Shown: positions 26,736-36,029, numbered from the stretch's first letter. The stretch: DNA of 64,000 nucleotides from Isosphaeraceae bacterium EP7 (GCA_038400315.1 CP151667.1:806001-870000); one strand, 5' to 3'. The notes: generated by a model from the sequence alone, not told the origin. Numbers and translations are program-made.

Positions 26736-26896
26736 GTCCGGATTTCCGTCGTGGATCGAGAGGGAGACGTGGGCAGCTTCGACCAATGTCCGCAGGACGC
26801 GTCAGTGGGCCCCGAACAGCGCTCGAGGGCCTAAGCTGCAAACCTTGTACCAGAATACCATAGCTCGCCCGATTTCTCGTCGAAAAAAGGCCCCGT

Positions 26897-27514
26897 TCAG
26901 AACTTTTGCCGGCCGCTGAGGGCATCGGCGAGCATCTCTTTGTTGGCGAATTCGAGCGCTCCGCCGGTGGGCAGCCCGCGGGCCAGGCGGGTGATCGGCA
27001 CATCCGTTCCCGCGAGCCGATTGGCGACGAGCAATGCCGTGCCGTCCCCTTCGAGGGTGGGGTTCGTGGCCATGATGACCTCGCGGACCTCGCCCGACTG
27101 CACACGTCTGACCAGGGCGTCGACGGTCAGTTGCTCGGGGCCAATTCCCTGGAGGGGCGCCAGCTTCCCGAGCAAGACGTGGAAGACGCCCTGATAGGTG
27201 CTCGAACGTTCGAGGGCCATGAGGTCGCGCGGCTGCTCGACCACGCAGACAACTCCGTGATCTCGTCGGGGGTCCCGGCAGATGATGCAGAGGGGATTCT
27301 CGGCCTCGGTGAGGTGGAAGCAGACCTCGCAGTGGCGGATCCGGTCCTTCACCTCCCGGATGGCCTCGGCCAGCGCGAGGGCCTCTTCCGGGGGGCATTT
27401 CAGGAGGTGGTGGGCCAGGCGCTCGGCCGACTTGGCGCCGATGCCGGGAAGCCTTCCCAGGGCTTGGATGAGGTTCTCGATCGCGTCGGCGGAACCGGAG
27501 CTTGGCCCGGGCAT
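26897..27514 (-). CDS. recR: recombination protein RecR
   Basis: Acts with RecF/RecO to load RecA at gaps. It has 205 residues. The N-terminal HhH is LGRLPGIGAKSAERLAHHLL, the zinc finger is CEVCFHLTEAENPLCIIC, and the Toprim domain has VCVVEQPRDLMALE and TNPTLEGDGTALL. It follows ybaB by 3 bases in the conserved dnaX-ybaB-recR order. A T6 run lies just after its stop, but the stem before it is weak. Confidence 0.96.
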   Translation of the reverse strand: MPGPSSGSADAIENLIQALGRLPGIGAKSAERLAHHLLKCPPEEALALAEAIREVKDRIRHCEVCFHLTEAENPLCIICRDPRRDHGVVCVVEQPRDLMALERSSTYQGVFHVLLGKLAPLQGIGPEQLTVDALVRRVQSGEVREVIMATNPTLEGDGTALLVANRLAGTDVPITRLARGLPTGGALEFANKEMLADALSGRQKF

Positions 27515-27517
27515 GGG

Positions 27518-27859
27518 TCAGGCCCCCCCGCTACCGAGGCCAGGAAAGCCCGGGATCGAAATTCCGCCGGTCAGCGCCTTGGCCGCTTCATTTTTCGACA
27601 GCACCAGCGCCTGGTTGGTCGCCTCGGCGATCAGGGCTCCGAGGGTGCGAGCGTCGACCGCGGCGAGCAGTCCGGGGGCGATCGTGACGGAAATGATTTC
27701 GAGGCGGCCGTTGGCCCGGACGGTGACGGATCCTGAAGGGGCGTCGGCGGTCGCCTCGACCTCGACGCGGCCGAGGGTCTCGTTGGCCTGGCCCAGCGAT
27801 TCCTTGATCTTGCCGGCGTTCTTCATCAATTCCGCGAGATTGCCCAGCGAGTTGAACAT
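27518..27859 (-). CDS. ybaB: YbaB/EbfC nucleoid-associated protein
   Basis: Small DNA-binding protein of 113 residues, usually between dnaX and recR. The N-terminal helix (FNSLGNLAELMKNAGKIKES) and the strand region GRLEIISVTIAPGLL match the family. The frame is open upstream to 28063, but that part lies inside dnaX and is not YbaB-like; ATG 27859 is the natural start. The tail is Gly/Pro-rich. Confidence 0.93.
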   Translation of the reverse strand: MFNSLGNLAELMKNAGKIKESLGQANETLGRVEVEATADAPSGSVTVRANGRLEIISVTIAPGLLAAVDARTLGALIAEATNQALVLSKNEAAKALTGGISIPGFPGLGSGGA

Positions 27860-27929
27860 GACTTCCGCCTTTCGACCGAGTTGGAAGGGATGTGACTGTC
27901 TGGGACGGGAGCTGCGGCTGACGTCGGGC

Positions 27930-29753
27930 TCAGAGCGAGTCGTCGGAATCGACCTCGACGCGGACGGCCTTGGCCTCGAAGAGATCCTGGACCTGGCGCA
28001 CGAGCGGGTCGTCGCGCCAGGCGTCCTTCGGGCGATCGGGCTCGCCGTCGGCACGGCCGTCAACCCGTGGCGCGGGGGGTGCCTCGGGGAGTTGGTCGAA
28101 TTGTAGACGTAGCGGGCGACCTATCAACGAGGCGAGCGCCTCCTCGACCTGATTCCGCGCGGCGACAGCCTCGATCGCCTCGGCGGCCTGCCGCTGGGGG
28201 GGCCGGAACCCGATGACGGCAACTCCCGATTCGACGGAAGTCGGCTTCAAATGAACCAGGTAGACTCCGAGTCGGAGGCCGACTTTTTCGAGGAGCTTGG
28301 GCCAGGCGGCGAGCACCTCGTCGAGCGTGACCGGCTCGTTCGACGGTTCCGGGGGCGCGACGGGCTCGGGTGCGGCCGAGGCGACGGGCCGAGGGGGCGG
28401 CTCGGGAGTCGTCAGGCCCGGGGGGGGCGTCGGAGCGGCGAGGGCTACGGCGTCAGGGAGCTTTTTTTTTTCGGGGGGCGCCAGGGTCATTCGGGCGGCC
28501 GGCGGAGGGCCCCCCTGCTCCATCGCGGCGAGCCTGGTGACGAGGTCGCCCAGCTCGGAGAGGTCTTCCAGACGGGCGACCCGCGCCAGGGCCAATTCGA
28601 CGAGGAGTCGGCCGTGCGGGCTGCCTCGCAGGCGGGTTCGCGCCTCGGCGAGGATCTGCATCGCCGCAAGCGAGGAGTCGAGGCCCCAGCGGTCGGCGAT
28701 CTCGCGGAGCTGGCCATGCTGGCGAGGCGTGGCGGCCAGCAAGGCGACGCCGGCCCCGGCACCGATCACCATGACGTCGCGGAGGAACTCGAGCGCCCCG
28801 TTGAGCAGGTCGGCCGGCTGGACCCCGGAGTTGACGGCCGACTCGAGCTGCATCAGGGCCTGAGCCGGGTCGCGTCGCGAGAGGGCGTCGAGCAGGTCGA
28901 GCGTGCGCTCGTCGCTTGCGGTCCCAAGGAGCTGGTGGACGACCTCGACGGTGAGTTCCTGCTGGCCTGCGGAGAGGAGCTGCTCCAGCAGCGACTGGGC
29001 GTCGCGCATCGACCCTGAGGCGCGACGGGCGAGCACGGAGAGGGCCTCGGGCTCGGCCTTGATCCCCTCGCGGCCGGCGATCTCGGCGAGGGTGGCCATG
29101 ATCTGGTCGGGGGCGATGCCGGCCAGGTCGTACCGCTGACAGCGCGAGAGCACGGTCACCGGGATCTTGTTCGCCTCGGTGGTGGCGAAGAAGAATTTGA
29201 CGTGCGAGGGCGGCTCTTCCAGGGTCTTGAGCAGGGCGTTGAAGGCCCCCGTGGAAAGCATGTGGACTTCGTCGATGTAGTAGATCTTGAAACGGGCGCG
29301 GCTTGGCCTCAGGCCGGCATTCTGCCTCAGCTCGCGGACGGCCTCGACGCCATTGTTGCTGGCACCGTCGATCTCGATGACGTCGACATCCTGGCCCGAG
29401 GCGATCGAGCGGCAGATGTCGCAGGTCAGGCAGGGCTCCGAGGTGGGCCCGTTCACGCAGTTGAGGCACTTGGCGAAGATGCGCGCCAGCGAGGTCTTGC
29501 CGACGCCCCGGGTGCCGCTGAAGAGATAGGCGTGCGTGACCCGGTTCATCCGGATGGCGTTGCGCAAGGCCTGGACGACGTGATCCTGGCCGACGACGTC
29601 CTCGAACCTCGCGGGCCGATAGCGTCTGGCGACGACGGTGTAGGAGCCCGGGACTCCTGGCTCGCCCGGCGGTCCCGTCGGGTTCGTCGGTTCCAGTCGT
29701 GCCACCGGGTTCACTCCGATCCGTCGGGCGAATGTCCGCGGCCGGTGCGGCAT
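27930..29753 (-). CDS. dnaX: DNA polymerase III subunits tau/gamma (DnaX)
   Basis: Clamp-loader ATPase. It has 607 residues from ATG 29753; a later GTG near VARLEP is possible, and the frame beyond 29788 overlaps the SRP RNA. RRYRPARFEDVVGQ begins the AAA+ domain, with Walker A GTRGVGKTS, the Cys zinc module (CLNC...CLTCDIC), Walker B-like YYIDEVHML and sensor LSRCQRYDL. Domain III ends at about 425. A Lys-coding A10 run at residues 428-431 is followed by the Pro-rich linker and the tau-specific C-terminus. A -1 shift there stops after two codons, giving a gamma-like 433-residue form. Confidence 0.95.
   Translation of the reverse strand: MPHRPRTFARRIGVNPVARLEPTNPTGPPGEPGVPGSYTVVARRYRPARFEDVVGQDHVVQALRNAIRMNRVTHAYLFSGTRGVGKTSLARIFAKCLNCVNGPTSEPCLTCDICRSIASGQDVDVIEIDGASNNGVEAVRELRQNAGLRPSRARFKIYYIDEVHMLSTGAFNALLKTLEEPPSHVKFFFATTEANKIPVTVLSRCQRYDLAGIAPDQIMATLAEIAGREGIKAEPEALSVLARRASGSMRDAQSLLEQLLSAGQQELTVEVVHQLLGTASDERTLDLLDALSRRDPAQALMQLESAVNSGVQPADLLNGALEFLRDVMVIGAGAGVALLAATPRQHGQLREIADRWGLDSSLAAMQILAEARTRLRGSPHGRLLVELALARVARLEDLSELGDLVTRLAAMEQGGPPPAARMTLAPPEKKKLPDAVALAAPTPPPGLTTPEPPPRPVASAAPEPVAPPEPSNEPVTLDEVLAAWPKLLEKVGLRLGVYLVHLKPTSVESGVAVIGFRPPQRQAAEAIEAVAARNQVEEALASLIGRPLRLQFDQLPEAPPAPRVDGRADGEPDRPKDAWRDDPLVRQVQDLFEAKAVRVEVDSDDSL
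28453..28472 (-). other. dnaX slippery site (A10-G) with adjacent -1 stop
   Basis: The minus strand reads GAA AAA AAA AAG CTC CCT GAC. The zero-frame heptamer A-AAA-AAG is the E. coli dnaX slippery sequence. After -1 slippage the frame reads GCT CCC TGA and stops. The A10 run would also allow transcriptional slippage, as described for Thermus dnaX. No upstream Shine-Dalgarno-like stimulator was seen. Confidence 0.75.
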
Positions 29754-29787
29754 CGTCGCCCGACCGGAACGAGGAGATGGGAGGCGA

Positions 29788-29914
29788 GGGGCGTGGAGAG
29801 CCGGGGAGGTGCTCCCGAGCACATGAAGGGCTTGCTTATGGCTGCTGCGTTCCCGCCCTGACCAGGTTCACAATCCACCATTGCCCGGGTCCCCCCCGGC
29901 TTTCCTCGCCCCCC
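29788..29914 (-). ncRNA. ffs: small bacterial SRP RNA (4.5S-like)
   Basis: The minus strand contains GAACCTGGTCAGGGCGGGAA followed by CGCAGCAGCCATAAGC, the conserved helix-8 region of SRP RNA. It has the GGAA tetraloop on a GCG/CGC stem and the asymmetric loop GGUCAGG / AGCAGCC. The flanks pair to make the long hairpin: AGCCGGGG with CUCCCCGGCU, and GGGGCG with CGCCCC at the ends. The length is about 127 bases; the ends are estimated from pairing. It lies directly upstream of dnaX, matching the ffs-dnaX-ybaB-recR order known in Bacillus. Confidence 0.93.
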
Positions 29915-30340
29915 GCACCGAAATCCCAAAGAATCGTCGCCCTCATCTTCCCCATTCCTCGCCCCGCCGGCAAGTCCAAGTCTCGCGTGCCATGCAGACG
30001 GAGGGGGCCGAACCGCACGGCTCAAGGTCGGGGACAAAACTGGGGAACCTCGCGTCGTAAGCCTCGTCCGACATGGGGTGAGGGCGACGCTGGTGGGCAG
30101 CGGGCGGTTTTGGGTCATGCGCGGGATTTGGAGGGAGAATTCGAAGCATTCGTATGTCTCCTTTCGAGGACGAGGTCGGGCCATCGAAGTTGTGAGCACG
30201 GGGCGGACGGTCTATGATGGGTCGTCAGATGGGGCGGCTCGACAGAGGGCCCCGGATGACCTCGACGACGCGGCCCTCGACGGGTGGCCGATGAGGTCGG
30301 ACGGGGCGCCTGCGGTCTTCGACGCGACGAGGGTGCATCG
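29915..30340. other. divergent intergenic region between SRP RNA and the M16 protease
   Basis: About 425 bases that should contain promoters for the SRP RNA (minus) and the M16 gene (plus). I could not assign boxes with confidence. Open frames here are short and arginine-rich and look like GC-driven artefacts. Confidence 0.4.
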
Positions 30341-33016
30341 ATGGCCCGACGATCCGACGCCCTCCCGTCGCCCGCATGGGCCGGCGACCTGCCGGTCCAC
30401 GAGCGCCTTCTGTCCAACGGGATGAAGGCGCTGGTGCTCCCGCGCAGGCATGCCCCCGCAGTGATGTGCGACCTCTACTATCCGGCCGGCTCGGTGAACG
30501 AGCCGGCGGGCCTGAGCGGGCTGGCGCATTTCGTCGAGCACATGCTCTTCAAGGGGACTGAGCGGTTCCCCAAGGGGCAGATCGACCGGCTCGCGTTCGT
30601 GGCGTCGGGGCAATCCAACGCCGAGACGGCCGAGGATTTCACGCACTACTGGTTCGCCTTCCCGTCGGATCGCTGGGAACTGGCCCTCGCCGTCGAGGCC
30701 GACCGGATGCGCGGCGCGGCGTTCGACCCCGCGGAGGTCGAGAGTGAGCGCGGCGTGATCGTCGAGGAGCGGGCGCGTGACCAGGACTCGCCCATGGGGC
30801 GACTGGATGAGCTACACCTGGCGCTCAGCTACCTGCGTCACCCCTACCGCAACCCGATCCTGGGCTGGCCCGACGACCTGGCCCGCGCCACCGTGGCCGA
30901 CCTCAGGGCGTTCTACGCAGCCCATTACCGGCCCGATGGCGCCACCCTAGTGGTGGTCGGCGACGTCGATCCAGCGCGGGCACTCGACCGCATTGAGCTC
31001 CATTTCGGCCACCTTGCCGCAGGTGTCACGAACCGCAACCCGCCGCCGATGAGCGAGCCGCGCCAGGCGGGGCGACGCGACTTCACGCTGACGGAAGGGG
31101 AGTCGGTCGCCCGTGGCCTGCTGGGATGGCACAGCGTGCCGCTCGGCCACCCCGACGGCCCGGCGCTCGACGTGCTGTCGGACCTCATGACCTGCGGCCG
31201 GCGGTCGAGGCTCTGGGACGGCCTGGTCGAGACGGGCAAGCTGGCCACCTGGGTTGATGCCGGGCACGAGCCCTCGCGCTGGGCAGGCCAGTTCCTCATG
31301 CAGGTCGAGGCCGCGCCGGGTGTCGAGCCCAGGCGTGTCGAGGCCGCGATCGCCGGCGTCGTCGCGTCATTGACCGAGCAAGGCCCGACGGTCGAGGAGA
31401 TGGCGCGGTCACGGGTTCGTCTGGAAGCGGCCTGGCGCTGGGAGCAGGAAGACCTGGCCGGCCTGGCATCGGGCCTGGGCCAGCGCAGCCTCTGGACCGA
31501 CTGGCGGGGCTGGCAGGCCGAACATCGAGCGGCCATCGCCGTGACGGCGGACGACGTCGTGAGGGTGGCTTCCACTTACCTGAACGAGGCCAGCCTGACC
31601 GTCGGCTGGGCCCTTCCGCGCCCCGAGGGGAGCGTGACCGTCCTGCTTCCGAGCGAACTGGCCATCCCCAGACCGTCCCGGCCCGTCGTCTTGCAGACGC
31701 CCGAGAAGCCGCTCGACCTGACGATTCCCGATGGGACGGCCCGGCTCGTCGACTACAAGCCCGACCGTCGCGTGCTGGCCAACGGCCTGACCATCCTGAC
31801 GGAGCGCAGGCCCGGGACGGGGGTCGTCTGCCTGGACCTCTATATCGACTCCGGCCTGTTGCGCGAGTCCAAGCCCGGGCTGGCCCACCTGACCGGCCGG
31901 CTGCTCGAAGAGGGGACCACGCTGCGAGACGAGGCCGAGCTGGCCGCGGCGATCGAGGATATTGGCGGGACACTGGACGTCGGGGCGACGGGAGCCTCGC
32001 TGAGGGTCCGGTCCGAGGACCTTGAGCTGGCCATGACGCTGCTGGCCGAGGTGATCCGCACCCCCGCCTTCCCCGCAGAGGCCCTGGCCTGGGCCAAGGA
32101 ACGGACCGTCGGCGAGCTGCAAGGTGACCGCGACGACCCCTCCTTCCGCGCCGACCTGCTCTTCAGGGGCCTGATCTACGGCGACCACCCCTACGCACGC
32201 GACCCCCGCGGCAACACACGCGAGATCGGCCGCCTGACGCTCGACGACGTCCGGGGCCACCACGCAGCCCTGTTCGGGGCCGACCGGGCGACGCTCATCG
32301 CCGCCGGAGACTTCGACCGCCGCCGGCTGCAATCGCTCCTGAAGACCCACTTCGGGAGCTGGAATCCCATCGGAGGTCACCTCCCAGTGCCCGCGAGGCC
32401 GCCCGGCATGGGCCGGGGTAAGGTCCGGCGCGTGGATCATCCGGGCGAGCAGGTCCATATCCTGATGGGCCATCTGGGCGTGCCGCGGAACCACCCCGAT
32501 TACGATGCCCTGGAGATCCTCGACCATATCCTGGGCAGCGGGCCGGGATTCACCGACCGCCTGAGCCGGATCGTGCGCGACGAGCTTGGCCTGGCCTATT
32601 CGGTGGGCGGCGGCATGACCGACTCGGCCGACGTCGAGCCCGGCCTCTTCCGCATCTACGCTGGGACCAGCCCCGACGACGTTGACCGGGCCGTCGCCGT
32701 GATCACCGAGCAGATCCGCGCCCTGCACGCTGGCGAGTTCAGCGACGACGAGGTCGATCGCGCCCGCCGCTACCTGGCCGGCTCATGGGTCTTCGACTTC
32801 CAGACCGTCGAGCATCGCGCCGAGCGTCTGCTGGAACTCGAACGCTGGGGCCTGCCGCTTGAGGACCCCATCCATCGACCGGGCCGGCTGGCGTCGATCA
32901 CTCCCAAGCAGGTGAGGCACGCGGCCAAGGTACATCTGCACCCCAATTCGCTGGTGCGTGTCGAGTACGGCCCGATCCGACGCAAGGGCCAGCGTGCCCG
33001 AGCCGAATGCGCCTGA
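30341..33016 (+). CDS. M16 family zinc protease, two-domain
   Basis: It has 891 residues in two M16 halves. The first has the inverted zinc motif HFVEH (H63, E66, H67) and the downstream Glu in ESERGVIVEERARDQ, so it should be active. The second half (from about residue 470) lacks HxxEH and is probably structural, as in PqqL/processing-peptidase-like proteins, with the Arg/Tyr-type YSVGGG region near 760. No clear signal peptide is seen from ATG 30341. An upstream TTG/ATG frame to 30284 is possible. The substrates are unknown. Confidence 0.9.
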   Translation: MARRSDALPSPAWAGDLPVHERLLSNGMKALVLPRRHAPAVMCDLYYPAGSVNEPAGLSGLAHFVEHMLFKGTERFPKGQIDRLAFVASGQSNAETAEDFTHYWFAFPSDRWELALAVEADRMRGAAFDPAEVESERGVIVEERARDQDSPMGRLDELHLALSYLRHPYRNPILGWPDDLARATVADLRAFYAAHYRPDGATLVVVGDVDPARALDRIELHFGHLAAGVTNRNPPPMSEPRQAGRRDFTLTEGESVARGLLGWHSVPLGHPDGPALDVLSDLMTCGRRSRLWDGLVETGKLATWVDAGHEPSRWAGQFLMQVEAAPGVEPRRVEAAIAGVVASLTEQGPTVEEMARSRVRLEAAWRWEQEDLAGLASGLGQRSLWTDWRGWQAEHRAAIAVTADDVVRVASTYLNEASLTVGWALPRPEGSVTVLLPSELAIPRPSRPVVLQTPEKPLDLTIPDGTARLVDYKPDRRVLANGLTILTERRPGTGVVCLDLYIDSGLLRESKPGLAHLTGRLLEEGTTLRDEAELAAAIEDIGGTLDVGATGASLRVRSEDLELAMTLLAEVIRTPAFPAEALAWAKERTVGELQGDRDDPSFRADLLFRGLIYGDHPYARDPRGNTREIGRLTLDDVRGHHAALFGADRATLIAAGDFDRRRLQSLLKTHFGSWNPIGGHLPVPARPPGMGRGKVRRVDHPGEQVHILMGHLGVPRNHPDYDALEILDHILGSGPGFTDRLSRIVRDELGLAYSVGGGMTDSADVEPGLFRIYAGTSPDDVDRAVAVITEQIRALHAGEFSDDEVDRARRYLAGSWVFDFQTVEHRAERLLELERWGLPLEDPIHRPGRLASITPKQVRHAAKVHLHPNSLVRVEYGPIRRKGQRARAECA

Positions 33017-33115
33017 GCCGGCTCGTCGGCATTTCTCGCCGAGAACCCTGTCCGGTCCCCACCGCCGCCGGGCACAACCTTCCGGGAGAGACGCGCGACC
33101 CGGGGGTCTGGGACC

Positions 33116-36019
33116 ATGAACGACGATCACACGACGTCCGCCGCCCTGCGGATTCTGTTCGAGGCGGGGTCGGTGGCCGGCCTGGGCGACGGCGAGTTGC
33201 TTGACCGATACGAGCGTCGAAGCCAGGCCCTCGACGCCGAGTCCAATGCCGCCTTCGCCGCCTTGGTCGCCCGCCACGGTCCGCTCGTCCGCCGACTCTG
33301 TCGACGCCTGCTGGACGACCCCAACGACGCAGAAGACGCCTTCCAGGCCACCTTCCTCGTCCTTGCCCGCCGCCCCCAGGCCATCCGCGATCCTTCTCGC
33401 CTGCCGAGCTGGCTCTACGGCACCGCCTGCCGCGTCGCCAGCAAGCAACGACTGCAAGCCGCCCGCCGCCGCAAGCACGAGACCGCCGCGGCGCGTGACG
33501 AGGCGTTCGACGGCCCGCTCCCCGACCCGATATGCGAAAGTGCCCGCGTCCTGGTCGAGGAAGTTGGCCGGCTTCCGGGAAGAATTCGCGCGGCGCTGCT
33601 CCTTTGCGAGCTGGATGGTCTGAACCAGGACGAGGCGGCCCGTCGCCTGGGCTGCTCCGACCGGACCCTCCGGCGTCGACTGGTGCGGGCCAAGGCGATC
33701 CTGAAAAGCCGCTTGATCCGACGCGGGATGATGCCCTCGGTTCTCACGCTGGGAAAAGCCTTGAACCTCGAGGCCACCGCACACGCCGGACCGACATCAT
33801 GGGCCGGGCTTAGCGCCGGTTCTGTCTCGGCGACGACGACGGCTTTGGCGGAGACGATCCTCCGCGGCATGCTCTGGTCCAGGCTCGCGGCCCTCATACT
33901 CGTCGGTGGATTGACGACGACCCTGGGGATCGGTGCCATCGCCGCGAGTGGAGCATTCGGGCAACGGCAAGTGAACGGCTCCGTCGGTCAGAACGCGGAT
34001 GAAAAGGCTCCAGACGCCGGGAATTCATCGCTTTCCGCGACGGAGCAATTTCAAGCGTTGATGAAGCGGTTTGACGACGCGACTGCATCCCGGCAAAAAG
34101 CCGTCGACGCGACTCCCGAGAAGGCCGACGAGATCTACCGTAATGTTGGTCCGTTTCTCGGTGAATATGGACCTGCTCTCGTGGATCTGGCGAAGCGTCA
34201 TCCGGGCGATACCGCGGCAATCGACTCGTTGATCTGGGTGGTTGAGAAGAGCCTGTGGGGAGGCGAACGCGACGCGGAGCCCTTCGACTCTTCGGTCACC
34301 CAGGCGATGCAGATCTTGGTCCGAGATTATCCCTCCGAGCCACGCCTCGGGCCGCTCGCGTTGGGGATGGTCAACATCGTTTCACCCAGGCGAGATTCGT
34401 TCCTCAGCGACCTTTCCGGGCGCAGCCCGAATCGGACGGTCAAAGGACAGGCGACTCTGGCGCGGGCTCAATATCTGCAAATGCAGGCTTATTTTGCCCA
34501 GGGGCTTCAGCGGGGCGACGAGACCATCCCCTTCTTCAACTTGCATGAGAAATTCCAGATCGACGGCGATACCCTACGCCCTCTCACCATCCCCACCGGC
34601 GCGACGAGGAGTTCCGGTGAAATGGTTGATTTGAGGAAAGTGAACTCTCCAGAGTCGGTCAAGTCCGTGAGGCTCTTGAACCCTGGAAAACTCGGAGGCG
34701 AAGCCGCTGTCCTCTTCGACCGGGTGTTGTCGGATTTCGCCGATGTTCCTTACCTTCGCTTTGATGCGAAGTACACGAGGGAGACGCTCGGCGACGTCGT
34801 TCGAATCCTGAACATGCCGGGCCTCGATCCCGTTGCGTCCTTGCGAATCACGGAGGATTCGGAAACCTACAACGTCGGGTTCCAGAAAGCCCTGGAATTG
34901 TTGAATGCAGATGGCGTAGGTGAAGAAGAACGTTGGAAGACTTATCTCGCTGCAACTCCTCGATGGGCCGATTATGGGCCAAGGATGTGGCGAATTGCCG
35001 AGGACGCGCCCCGCACTTCAGCCGCATTTAATGCCTTGATCTGGATTCTCGGTCACCAATTCTTGGATGCCAATCCGGGGCGAGCCGTGTTGCTGGGTAA
35101 GGTGGTCGACCGTTTGATTCGAGACCATCTCGAGGATATTGGCAACCATCTGGAATCTCGAGACGTGGCCAGGGCCTTCAATAGCAGCATGCCGACGCCG
35201 GCTCCTCACGTCGACCGTCTTTACAGAGCCTTGGCCGAGCGTGGAAAAACGCGCGAGATTCGCGGGCGGATGAGCCTTCTGCTGGGCAGCTTCTACAAAG
35301 CCGAGGCCGATCTCGTCGAACTCGAGGCGGAATCGAAGTTCATTGAATGGTTTCAGGAGCCGGCACGATATGACCCGGCGTATCTCGCTGGGCTGGTAAA
35401 AACAGGGAGGCAGGCCCTGGCCAGGCGAGCCGAAGACGTATTGCTGAGAGTGAAAGCAGACTATGGCGATTTGCTCACCATCGGGAGGTTTGTTCGGAGC
35501 CAGACATTCGCCGAAGCAGTCAGCCGGGACATCGACGAATTACGCGCACCGGCGATTGGCCAGCAGGCCCACGAGATTCGGGGAGAAGATTTTTCCGGCA
35601 AGGAGATGACCCTTTCGGAGTACCGAGGCAATGTCGTCCTCCTTGACCTGGAAGATTTTTCGCTGGAGGGGAAGCCGCCTCAATTTGCTCGCGATCGAGA
35701 AACTCTTCGGTCGATCGTCGAGCGATTTCGTGACCGACCGTTCGTCGTCTTAGGTGCATACTCGGTCTCGAACGAAGAGATCAAGGTGGCTGAGGACAAA
35801 GGCTGGATGACCTGGCGAGCTTGGATGGACGGCGAAAGCGTCGAACCGGGACCAATCACCAGGCAGTGGCATATCTACGGATACCCGAACTTCGTCATGA
35901 TCGACCATGAGGGAGTCGTCCGTCACAAGGCACTTAACAACCCGTTTGACGCCGAGTTCGATCCCGAACTTGAACGGATGGTCAAGGCGGCGGAAGAGGC
36001 GGCGAAGGCGAAGAAATAA
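33116..36019 (+). CDS. ECF sigma factor fused to membrane segment and Cys-less redoxin-like domain
   Basis: It has 967 residues. Sigma-70 region 2 is at about 45-95 (ALVARHGPLVRRLCRRLL...DAEDAFQATFLVLAR split here) and region 4 at about 150-200 (LNQDEAARRLGCSDRTLRRRL). One transmembrane helix is at about 256-279 (LAALILVGGLTTTLGIGA). About 500 residues of unassigned helical sequence follow, then a TlpA/AhpC-like fold at about 805-960 (GKEMTLSEYRGNVVLLDLED; HIYGYPNFVMIDHEG). The CxxC position reads EDFSLEGKP with no Cys. The sigma part is GC-rich, whereas the region from about 33950 on is visibly AT-richer. Envelope-to-transcription signalling is inferred. Confidence 0.88.
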   Translation: MNDDHTTSAALRILFEAGSVAGLGDGELLDRYERRSQALDAESNAAFAALVARHGPLVRRLCRRLLDDPNDAEDAFQATFLVLARRPQAIRDPSRLPSWLYGTACRVASKQRLQAARRRKHETAAARDEAFDGPLPDPICESARVLVEEVGRLPGRIRAALLLCELDGLNQDEAARRLGCSDRTLRRRLVRAKAILKSRLIRRGMMPSVLTLGKALNLEATAHAGPTSWAGLSAGSVSATTTALAETILRGMLWSRLAALILVGGLTTTLGIGAIAASGAFGQRQVNGSVGQNADEKAPDAGNSSLSATEQFQALMKRFDDATASRQKAVDATPEKADEIYRNVGPFLGEYGPALVDLAKRHPGDTAAIDSLIWVVEKSLWGGERDAEPFDSSVTQAMQILVRDYPSEPRLGPLALGMVNIVSPRRDSFLSDLSGRSPNRTVKGQATLARAQYLQMQAYFAQGLQRGDETIPFFNLHEKFQIDGDTLRPLTIPTGATRSSGEMVDLRKVNSPESVKSVRLLNPGKLGGEAAVLFDRVLSDFADVPYLRFDAKYTRETLGDVVRILNMPGLDPVASLRITEDSETYNVGFQKALELLNADGVGEEERWKTYLAATPRWADYGPRMWRIAEDAPRTSAAFNALIWILGHQFLDANPGRAVLLGKVVDRLIRDHLEDIGNHLESRDVARAFNSSMPTPAPHVDRLYRALAERGKTREIRGRMSLLLGSFYKAEADLVELEAESKFIEWFQEPARYDPAYLAGLVKTGRQALARRAEDVLLRVKADYGDLLTIGRFVRSQTFAEAVSRDIDELRAPAIGQQAHEIRGEDFSGKEMTLSEYRGNVVLLDLEDFSLEGKPPQFARDRETLRSIVERFRDRPFVVLGAYSVSNEEIKVAEDKGWMTWRAWMDGESVEPGPITRQWHIYGYPNFVMIDHEGVVRHKALNNPFDAEFDPELERMVKAAEEAAKAKK

Positions 36020-36029
36020 GGCCCCTTGC

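Noticed and set aside
26880-26920. T6 run after recR as an intrinsic terminator
   Set aside because: Only about four base pairs can form before the T-run, too weak to call.
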